Source of the DNA: JBFIHZ01 sp041601535
GTDB taxonomy: Bacteria > Pseudomonadota > Gammaproteobacteria > Xanthomonadales > SZUA-36
Direction: 5' to 3'
Assembly: GCA_041601535.1 (NCBI GenBank)
Contig: JBFIHZ010000027.1
Coordinates: 1-21,268, forward strand
Length of the DNA: 21,268 bases
This document shows, in pieces, positions 15,578-21,268 of the stretch. Under the pieces are notes generated by a model. The model did not search any database and was not told the origin of the DNA. It worked only from the letters and a program-made list of their open reading frames with translations. The position numbers were made by a program, and so were the translations under genes. Numbering within the stretch: position 1 is the stretch's first letter; each line of letters begins with the position of its first letter.

Positions 15578-16021
15578 ATGGGTACAAATGACGTGAAACC
15601 AAAGGCAATGTGGACAATTTTCCATGCAGGGAAATACCTTGCGCTCGGCCTGTTGCTGGCCAGCGCGGCAATGACCGTGCAGGCTGAACAGCTGGTGCGC
15701 ACATTTTCGGGCGAACGCACCGGCACCACAGGTGAGTTTGAAGTGAAGGCCCCATGGATCATGGACTGGCGTACCACCGGCGATTACAGCAAGGTCGCGG
15801 CCGTGGACGTGTCGCTGTTCAATGCCACCACCGGCGTGCATGAGGGTACGGCGCTGCGCACCAAAGTGTCCGGCAACGGCGTGCGCCTGTTTGAACAAAG
15901 CGGCCGGTTCTATTTCCGCGTTGATGCCACCTTGATGGACTGGACGCTGAAAGTGATTCAGCTCACGCCGGAAGAGGCCGAGCAGTACAAACCGGTATCA
16001 AAAGACCCGTTCGATCTTTAG
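15578..16021 (+). CDS. Small exported protein of unknown function
   Basis: A 147-residue protein. Three Met codons are possible (15563, 15578, 15608); 15578 is preferred because GGGAAG lies 7 bases upstream. A signal peptide follows, with a hydrophobic core at about residues 18-33 and cleavage near VQA-E at 36. The mature part is about 110 residues, with a beta-rich look, aromatic/charged patterns such as APWIMDWRTT, and no cysteines, so it is likely a soluble periplasmic domain. I do not recognise the family. It diverges from the MoxR ATPase gene and could be linked to it, but nothing in the sequence shows this. Its stop is only 3 bases from the stop of the convergent FKBP gene. Confidence 0.75.
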   Translation: MGTNDVKPKAMWTIFHAGKYLALGLLLASAAMTVQAEQLVRTFSGERTGTTGEFEVKAPWIMDWRTTGDYSKVAAVDVSLFNATTGVHEGTALRTKVSGNGVRLFEQSGRFYFRVDATLMDWTLKVIQLTPEEAEQYKPVSKDPFDL

Positions 16022-16024
16022 GGT

Positions 16025-16462
16025 TTAATCTGCGGCGTCCTCCAGCCGCACCAGCTCAATCTGGAAGACCAGCGCTGCATTGGCGGGGATATCTTCGCCA
16101 ATGGCGCGCTTGCCATACGCCATACCCGGTGGCACCAGCAGCATGCGCCTGCCACCAGCCTGCATTCCCAGCACACCTTCGTTCCAGGCCGGCATGACGC
16201 CGTCGGTGCCAATCACAAAACGCACGGGCTCTGTGCGGTTGCGCGAGTTGAATATTTCGCGCCCGCGCGCGCCCGCTTCATCGAGCCAGCCGATGAATTC
16301 AATGGTGGCCACCTGGCCCGCTTGTGCCACCGGACCACTGCCTTTTTGCAGGTCCTTGATTTTCATGCCTCCGGCGGCGGTGCGGAATTCTTCGGCAGGC
16401 GCGGAGGCTGACATCAGCACAAGCAGTACAACGGCTAACAGACTGAGTGATTTCGACATCAT
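16025..16462 (-). CDS. Exported FKBP-type peptidyl-prolyl isomerase
   Basis: A 145-residue protein. The frame opens as far as 16555, but the upstream part overlaps the SGNH gene and lacks a secretion signal. Met codons at 16471, 16462 and 16459 are all possible near AGGTGA. A signal peptide follows (hydrophobic core about 5-20, end near APA-E). The FKBP domain shows the sequence order expected for the family: GQVATIEFIGWL, a flap with FNS, then VIGTDGVMPAWNEGVLGM with the conserved Trp, and RMLLVPPGMAYGKR and IPANAALVFQIELVRL at the end. The enzyme would help proteins fold in the periplasm. It lies about 45 bases after the cysteine-rich SGNH gene on the same strand, so it may assist folding of that disulfide-rich product. 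Confidence 0.88.
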   Translation of the reverse strand: MMSKSLSLLAVVLLVLMSASAPAEEFRTAAGGMKIKDLQKGSGPVAQAGQVATIEFIGWLDEAGARGREIFNSRNRTEPVRFVIGTDGVMPAWNEGVLGMQAGGRRMLLVPPGMAYGKRAIGEDIPANAALVFQIELVRLEDAAD

Positions 16463-16506
16463 TTTTCCCATTTCACCTGTGTCCTCGTGGCATGCGCTCG
16501 GGCCAT

Positions 16507-17937
16507 TCATGGCGCACACGCCGGATCGCCTTCTGACCAGCGGGAGCGGCACCATTGTTTCTCAGCCAGCAGGGAATGGCCGGCTTCACTGGGATGGAAG
16601 CAGTCGCCGCTGTTTACATGGCTGGAACTGAACTGCACGTCAAAGATATCCACGAATTCGGCATTGGGCAGCAGACCATTACCCTGATATTCATCCAGCA
16701 CATCACGCAAAATCGGGTTATAGGTATCGCGAATTGCCGCGTGGAAGGCCTTGCGACGCTGGCAGTTCGCGCCATCCCCGGGATACACGGTATCCGGGTC
16801 CTGCCGCGAAGCTGAGCTGGCGCAGTCATCGGCAGCGTTTTCCAACAGGTTCTGACACGGCACGAACGGCCAGGCAAATACGCGGCACCACAAGTTATCG
16901 CGCTTGGCGTTCCACAACCAGTAAATATCCGGGATGCTCGAGATCTGCACATTCACGTTATCGGTGAAGCCGGCCCCCGCCAGCACATCCAGGCCGGCGC
17001 GGTACTGATTTTCAAACTGCAAGGGGTCGGTCATGTCCGCCAGCGAGTCGGCGCACACGTCGTTATTGCCCAGCAGCACGGTGACCATGCCGGCAGTACC
17101 ATCCGGCAGGCCAACAGCGGCGGACGCGACCGCCTGTGCCTGGTTGGCGAAATCCGCCATAACCGATCCACTGATGGCCTGGTTGAACGCACCATCACGG
17201 CTGGAGTTGTTCTCGGTATAGGCTGCGGCATCCCGCAGCTCAAACCGCTCGTTCAAGGCATTGACACTGTCACCCGCCGCGTAGCCGGTTGACCACACCA
17301 ACTGGTGATTGGCAGCGCCTATGGTGCCATTGGCCGCTTCGCCTTCACCGATTGAATCGCCTACATTGAACTGGTTCAGTGGCACGGGATCCTGGGAAAT
17401 CTCTATATTGCAGAACGCATCGCAACCATCACCAGCATCCAGGTTGCCGTCGTCACACTCCTCGCTGTACTCCGGCAGGCCATTGCCACACACCGGCACC
17501 GGGTCGCAGGCATTGGCGCCGCACTGGTTGGTTGCACAAGTATCCAGGCCGCAGCAAAAACGGCTTTTCGGCTTGCCATCGGTTCTGCCCGGGCAATCGC
17601 TGCAGCCGAGGCAATCCTCGCCGTCATTACAGATGCCGTCATTGTTGCACGCTGCGGGAGGGCACACGCCGCAATCGGTGGCACAACTGCTGCACGACTC
17701 CGAAGCCTGGCAGATGTTGTCCCCGCACACCGCCGCCGGCCCGCAATCCAGTGGGCAACTGGCCTGGGTTTCACCGCCGCTGCATTTATTGTCACCGCAA
17801 TACGGCTTGGCCGCCTGGGCCTCCATTGCCACGACGGCCAACAGCAGCGCGGCGATGAAAACAAGGCCAGTCCGAAACATGGAAGGCTTGACCACGAATG
17901 ACTTCAGCTTCTTATTCAATCCACCCACCCCCATCAT
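16507..17937 (-). CDS. Exported cysteine-rich SGNH/GDSL hydrolase
   Basis: A 476-residue protein with a long basic N-terminus and a signal peptide (hydrophobic core about 24-38, cleavage near AQA-A). Residues 47-117 contain three imperfect Cys-rich units of the type CGDNxC...SC..DCG, each with four to six cysteines. A further unit at about 150-176 (CGNG...ECDDGN..DGDGC..FC in outline) resembles the Myxococcus cysteine-rich repeat of DUF4215. The C-terminal half is an SGNH hydrolase: block I GDSIGEG with catalytic Ser195, block III GNND at 290-293, and block V with Asp445 and His448 in DCFHPSEAGH. Members are esterases or lipases acting on carbohydrates or lipids. The FKBP isomerase gene follows on the same strand. 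Substrate is unknown. Confidence 0.85.
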   Translation of the reverse strand: MMGVGGLNKKLKSFVVKPSMFRTGLVFIAALLLAVVAMEAQAAKPYCGDNKCSGGETQASCPLDCGPAAVCGDNICQASESCSSCATDCGVCPPAACNNDGICNDGEDCLGCSDCPGRTDGKPKSRFCCGLDTCATNQCGANACDPVPVCGNGLPEYSEECDDGNLDAGDGCDAFCNIEISQDPVPLNQFNVGDSIGEGEAANGTIGAANHQLVWSTGYAAGDSVNALNERFELRDAAAYTENNSSRDGAFNQAISGSVMADFANQAQAVASAAVGLPDGTAGMVTVLLGNNDVCADSLADMTDPLQFENQYRAGLDVLAGAGFTDNVNVQISSIPDIYWLWNAKRDNLWCRVFAWPFVPCQNLLENAADDCASSASRQDPDTVYPGDGANCQRRKAFHAAIRDTYNPILRDVLDEYQGNGLLPNAEFVDIFDVQFSSSHVNSGDCFHPSEAGHSLLAEKQWCRSRWSEGDPACAP

Positions 17938-18064
17938 TGGCAGCCTGCGATTAAGGCATGGCTTTCACCAAAGACTAGTTGCCGCGGCGAATTTGTGCAA
18001 ATCCAGGCATGCGTGCGGGGAGATGCCGGGCTTTCAAACCCGCCACATCCGCCAGCTAGCCCAT

Positions 18065-18070
18065 TACAAT
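18065..18070 (+). promoter_or_regulatory. Candidate -10 box (TACAAT) for the gamma-glutamylcyclotransferase
   Basis: TACAAT differs from the -10 consensus at one position and ends 6 bases before the ATG at 18077, so the transcript would start at the ATG. The -35 region is unconvincing and no Shine-Dalgarno is present. Confidence 0.4.
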
Positions 18071-18076
18071 AGCGCA

Positions 18077-18613
18077 ATGCTTGCACAAGACACCTGGATA
18101 TTTGGCTACGGTTCGCTGATCTGGCGAACCGGGTTTTCATTTGCGGAAAGCCGGCCGGCATTCGTACGCGGCTGGGCGCGGCGATTCTGGCAAGGCTCCA
18201 CCGATCACCGCGGGTTGCCGGGCGCGCCCGGACGGGTGGTGACACTGATCCCGGCAGAAGGCGCGGTGTGCTGGGGCCGCGCCTTCCGGCTGCACACTGA
18301 CCAGCGGGACGAAGTGATGGAGCAGCTCGATTACCGCGAGAAAGGCGGTTACCAGCGGCTGTTGCTGCCACTGTATTTCAACCCGGACCAGGCGGTGCAG
18401 GGCACGGTGTATCTGGCCACCGCGGACAACCCGAACTACCTGGGTTCAGCCAGTCCGGCCGAAATCGCACAGCAGGTACGTCACGCCCATGGGCCCAGTG
18501 GGCCGAATACCGAGTACGTGATGCAACTGCACCGTGCCCTGACTGAACTGGGTGCCGAGGATCCGCACATCAGCGAGATCATCGCTGCATTGGAGCCGCT
18601 GCGGCCTGCCTGA
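18077..18613 (+). CDS. ChaC2-like gamma-glutamylcyclotransferase
   Basis: A 178-residue cytosolic enzyme expected to cleave glutathione to 5-oxoproline and Cys-Gly. The frame runs far upstream, but that part is the reverse of the SGNH gene. The substrate-binding loop YGSL is at residues 11-14 after WIF-G. The segment RFWQGSTDHRG (36-46), then GRVVTL, REKGGY with Glu88, DNPNYLG and GPSGPNTEY follow in the order I recall for eukaryotic ChaC2, and the length is also close. Glu88 is the likely catalytic acid/base. A gamma-glutamyltransferase gene follows 770 bases downstream, so both cytosolic and exported glutathione breakdown may be encoded here. No Shine-Dalgarno sequence is visible. Confidence 0.9.
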   Translation: MLAQDTWIFGYGSLIWRTGFSFAESRPAFVRGWARRFWQGSTDHRGLPGAPGRVVTLIPAEGAVCWGRAFRLHTDQRDEVMEQLDYREKGGYQRLLLPLYFNPDQAVQGTVYLATADNPNYLGSASPAEIAQQVRHAHGPSGPNTEYVMQLHRALTELGAEDPHISEIIAALEPLRPA

Positions 18614-18659
18614 TGCCGCACTGGCAGCAGAGCTGCAGCGGATATGAGGTTTGTGCCCC

Positions 18660-19145
18660 TTATTTCCGCCAGATACGCGGATCCTCATCGGAATGGCTGG
18701 CCTTGTAGGCAGGCATCAGGCGGCGGTATTGCTGGTGCAGGAATTCAGCCAGATCCGCGAATTCAGACACGGTCATTTGCGAGGTAAAATGCGGCATGAC
18801 CGGCAGATCCTCTTCGACACCCTGTGCCCTGGCTGCGCCGACAAACTTGGGCGAAACCGCGTGATCCGGATAGGCGATGGCGGTTAACAATTCACCGTAG
18901 TTTTTCACCCGGTGCATGCGCACGCCGATGTTCAGCACCATGGCCGGATCGCTGGCGCGTTCCGGCAAGTCAACGTCCGGTATGGCATGGCATTCATAAC
19001 ACTGGTACTTGACGAACACCTGCTGGCCACGGCCGGCATCGCCAGGCGGCATAACAAACCCGGCCGTTGAGCGGGGTTTTTCAGAGCACGCTGTCAAGCC
19101 AAATACGGATAAACAGCACAACATGAACAGTTTACGAATCAACAT
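18660..19145 (-). CDS. Monohaem cytochrome c lipoprotein
   Basis: A 161-residue protein. The start at 19145 is chosen because GGAG lies 8 bases upstream and the frame from there opens with a lipoprotein signal: a hydrophobic core and the lipobox LTAC with Cys20. The haem-binding motif CYECH is at residues 49-53. Met117 (VMPHF) or Met124 is the likely sixth haem ligand. The fold is therefore a class I cytochrome c tethered to a membrane and facing the periplasm, where it would shuttle electrons. The partner is unknown; the only periplasmic dehydrogenase in the window is the PQQ enzyme, 11 kb away. The gene converges with the cyclotransferase gene. Confidence 0.88.
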   Translation of the reverse strand: MLIRKLFMLCCLSVFGLTACSEKPRSTAGFVMPPGDAGRGQQVFVKYQCYECHAIPDVDLPERASDPAMVLNIGVRMHRVKNYGELLTAIAYPDHAVSPKFVGAARAQGVEEDLPVMPHFTSQMTVSEFADLAEFLHQQYRRLMPAYKASHSDEDPRIWRK

Positions 19146-19166
19146 TCCGGAAGCTCCAGTTCTGGG

Positions 19167-19172
19167 TTTATA
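19167..19172 (-). promoter_or_regulatory. Candidate -10 box (TATAAA) for the cytochrome c gene
   Basis: On the minus strand TATAAA lies 21 bases before the ATG, leaving a short leader that contains the GGAG site. A TTGACG hexamer occurs upstream but only 8 bases away, too close to act as its -35 element. Confidence 0.4.
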
Positions 19173-19335
19173 CTGCTGGGCGTCAATCTTGCGATGACCG
19201 TGTGCCGCGCAAGGCGGATCAGACCTGGCGGAACCCACATGCAGGCCCGGCAAGCTGTCAACGTATAATCTACCAAACTTCAGCCGGGCAAAGGCAAGTC
19301 CAATCCTAGTATAGTCCGTGCTTTAATAATTTGAG

Positions 19336-19365
19336 TTGGGTCAAGAAACCCGTTTGTTGGATAAT
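19336..19365 (+). promoter_or_regulatory. Candidate promoter for the gamma-glutamyltransferase gene
   Basis: TTGGGT (19336-19341) and GATAAT (19360-19365) are 18 bases apart, and the ATG follows 17 bases later. The spacing is normal and the -10 box is good, so this is a reasonable sigma-70 type candidate with a short leader and no clear Shine-Dalgarno. Confidence 0.4.
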
Positions 19366-19382
19366 CTGGGATGGTGTGCAGT

Positions 19383-21268
19383 ATGAAAATAGAATCGTTA
19401 ACGGTATTTTTGCGGCAAATCTGTATTGGCCGGCTGGCAAGGTGCTGCAGTTTGATCCTTTTGACGGCACTAACTGCCCAACCCGCCTGGGCACAGAAAA
19501 CGGTCAAGCCTGTACTGCACGGCCAGCACTGGGTAGCGGTTACCGGCAAGCCCCTGGCAGCAACCGCAGGTGGGATGATTTTCACCCAGGGCGGCAATGC
19601 GGTGGATGCAGCCTGTGCCATGCTGGCAGCGACTTCCACCATGTGGGATACGCTGGGCTGGGGTGGTGAGACCCAGGCACTTATTTACAACCCGCATAGC
19701 GGCGAGGTAAAAGGCATCAATGCCCTGGGCGTGGCGCCGACCGGCGCGACGGCGGAATATTTCCGGCAACAAGGCATGGTCTATCCACCGGAATATGGCC
19801 CGCTGGCCGCGGTAACACCAGGCACGCCCGGCGGGCTGATGGTGATGCTGGCTGAGTACGGCAAGTTGAGCCTGGCCCAGGTGCTGGCACCGGCCATGGA
19901 AATGGCCCGCGGCTATCCGATCGAACAATCGCAGGCCGACAACATGGAAAACCGCCGCGAAGTGATCCAACAGTGGTCCTATTCGCAACGTGTTTTCCTG
20001 CCGCACCTGTCAGAGGAGCAGCCGGAAAAACGCGCCGCACCGCAAGCCGGCGAAATCTTTCGCCAGCCGGACCTGTTGGCCACCCTGGAGAAACTGGTGC
20101 AAACCGAGGCTGATGCGCTGGCCTCCGGCAAGAGCCGCAAGCAGGCCATCTACGCTGCGTATGACCGGTTTTACCGCGGTGATATCGCCGAGGAAATGAT
20201 CCGTGCATCCACCGAGTACGGCGGCCTGATGACGCTGTCAGACCTGGATAAATGGCAGGTCTACATCGAGGAGCCCGTCACCACCAACTACAAAGGCATC
20301 GACGTTTACAAGCTCACCACCTGGGTGCAGGGGCCGGTAATGCTGCAGGCCCTGAACATGCTGGAAGACATGGACATCAAGGCCATGGGCTACAACAGCA
20401 CCCGCTACATTCACACGCTGTACCAGGTGATGAACCTGAGCTTCGCCGACCGCGATTTCTACTATGGCGACCCGTATGTGCCACCGGCCGAACCCATCGA
20501 GGGGCTGCTGTCCAAACGCTATGCAAGGCAGCGCCAGGCGCTGATCAACTTTGAACGCAATGACCCAACCGCCAGCCCCGGCGACCCGTACCCGTTCCAG
20601 AACGGCAAAAACCCCTACCTGGACCTGTTGAAACAGTGGACGCCGATACCACCGGCGGCCGAGGCTGATGGCACCGATGGCTTCCAACAGGCCAGCCTGA
20701 TGAGCCATGATGAATCGTTTCGCGCCGGCACCACCTCGATCCAGGCCGCCGATGCCGAAGGCTGGGTGGTTTCCATCACCCCCAGCGGCGGCTGGATACC
20801 GGCCTTTATTGCCGGTAACACCGGCATTGGCCTGAGCCAGCGCATGCAGAGTTTTGTGCTGGATGAACGGCTGAACCCGTATAACGTGGTACACCCCGGT
20901 CAGCGCCCGCGCGCCACGCTGACCCCCAGCCTGGCTTTGCAGGATGGCAAACCCCTGATGGCCTTTTCGGTACAGGGCGGTGATACGCAGGACCAGAATC
21001 TGCTGCAGTTCTTCCTGAACATGGTCGAGTTCGGCATGAACGTGCAACAGGCGGTGGAAGCGCACAACTTCACCAGCTTCCAGATGCAAAGCTCCTTCGG
21101 TGCCCACCAGTCAGAACCCGGCCGGCTGCAGCTTACCCCCAAAGTTTCTGAATGGGTGCGCAGCGAACTGGGCCGCATGGGTTACAAGGTCGAAGTGGTC
21201 GACCGTACCTACAGCCCGATCACCGCCATCTGGTTTGACCGCGAACACGGCACCATGTGGGGCGGTGC
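19383..21268 (+). CDS. ggt: Exported gamma-glutamyltransferase, 3' end missing
   Basis: The frame is open from the ATG at 19383 to the window edge, giving 628 residues, close to the full length of the family. A signal peptide has its hydrophobic core at about residues 22-33 and ends AWA at 35-37. The large-subunit start GMIFTQGGNAVDAACAM (64-80) is typical. The autoprocessing nucleophile should be Thr450 in AGTTSIQAAD, where the usual TTH-S pattern has TTS, so the site is slightly changed. The small-subunit region ends with RPRATLTPS and SVQGGDTQDQN, as in the broad gamma-glutamyltransferase family (YwrD-like clade). It would cleave glutathione and other gamma-glutamyl compounds in the periplasm. 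The C-terminus is cut by the window. Confidence 0.88.
   Translation, partial: MKIESLTVFLRQICIGRLARCCSLILLTALTAQPAWAQKTVKPVLHGQHWVAVTGKPLAATAGGMIFTQGGNAVDAACAMLAATSTMWDTLGWGGETQALIYNPHSGEVKGINALGVAPTGATAEYFRQQGMVYPPEYGPLAAVTPGTPGGLMVMLAEYGKLSLAQVLAPAMEMARGYPIEQSQADNMENRREVIQQWSYSQRVFLPHLSEEQPEKRAAPQAGEIFRQPDLLATLEKLVQTEADALASGKSRKQAIYAAYDRFYRGDIAEEMIRASTEYGGLMTLSDLDKWQVYIEEPVTTNYKGIDVYKLTTWVQGPVMLQALNMLEDMDIKAMGYNSTRYIHTLYQVMNLSFADRDFYYGDPYVPPAEPIEGLLSKRYARQRQALINFERNDPTASPGDPYPFQNGKNPYLDLLKQWTPIPPAAEADGTDGFQQASLMSHDESFRAGTTSIQAADAEGWVVSITPSGGWIPAFIAGNTGIGLSQRMQSFVLDERLNPYNVVHPGQRPRATLTPSLALQDGKPLMAFSVQGGDTQDQNLLQFFLNMVEFGMNVQQAVEAHNFTSFQMQSSFGAHQSEPGRLQLTPKVSEWVRSELGRMGYKVEVVDRTYSPITAIWFDREHGTMWGG

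Noticed and set aside
16463..16555. Longer start of the FKBP frame
   Set aside because: It would overlap the SGNH gene and place charged sequence before the signal peptide.
18021..18051. Sequence resembling the T-arm and 3' end of a tRNA (GGGCTTTCAAACCCGCC followed by TCCGCCA)
   Set aside because: The stem is only 4 bp with an 8-base loop, and no D-arm, anticodon arm or matching acceptor strand is found upstream. It is probably chance.
17309..18076. N-terminal extension of the cyclotransferase frame
   Set aside because: It is antisense to the SGNH gene and has no protein-like features; the ChaC2-like protein begins cleanly at 18077.
1..21268. Mobile element, CRISPR array, toxin-antitoxin or phage-defence module
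   Set aside because: No direct-repeat array, transposase, integrase or defence-type protein is visible. Gene content is metabolic and envelope-related throughout.

Overview
The window is GC-rich, densely coded bacterial chromosome, probably from a gammaproteobacterium. That placement is an inference from the mix of families: a LytS-type kinase, a MoxR/VWA pair, a YliI-like PQQ sugar dehydrogenase, a YcbL-like metallo-beta-lactamase and cysteine-rich secreted hydrolases. No rRNA, tRNA, transposase, phage gene, integrase or CRISPR array is visible. The content reads as ordinary chromosome from an environmental, probably aquatic, heterotroph rather than as a genomic island.

Layout. At 3-2366 is the 3' part of a large secreted metallophosphatase with a DNRLRE domain and fibronectin-like modules, followed by a secreted TPR protein (2452-3258). 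These converge with an orphan LytS-type histidine kinase (4491-3370, minus). A gap of about 300 bases with two GC-rich inverted repeats separates the kinase from a secreted SAM-methyltransferase-like protein (5652-4798, minus). That gene diverges from a membrane zinc peptidase (5783-6466), which converges with a PQQ-type sugar dehydrogenase (7598-6489, minus).

From 7696 to 11396 there is a tight plus-strand cluster: a four-helix membrane protein, a LysE-type exporter, a sodium:solute symporter and a PLP aminotransferase. Gaps are 10, 8 and -4 bases, so this is very probably one operon for moving and transaminating an amino acid or related amine. A glyoxalase-II-like metallo-beta-lactamase (11420-12046) and a kynureninase-like PLP enzyme (12266-13420) follow in the same direction.

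The minus strand then carries a MoxR ATPase and its VWA partner (15514-13461), divergent from a small secreted protein (15578-16021). That protein meets, almost end to end, a secreted FKBP isomerase and a cysteine-rich SGNH hydrolase (17937-16025, minus). The last part holds a ChaC2-like gamma-glutamylcyclotransferase (18077-18613), a monohaem cytochrome c lipoprotein (19145-18660, minus) and a gamma-glutamyltransferase that runs off the right edge (19383 onward). The first and last of these both act on glutathione-type bonds.

The most interesting non-gene signal is that five genes without a convincing Shine-Dalgarno sequence have a -10-like hexamer ending 6 to 8 bases before the ATG, which suggests leaderless transcripts. 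The most interesting protein is the cysteine-rich/SGNH composite. I saw no clear evidence of a wholly new multi-gene system.
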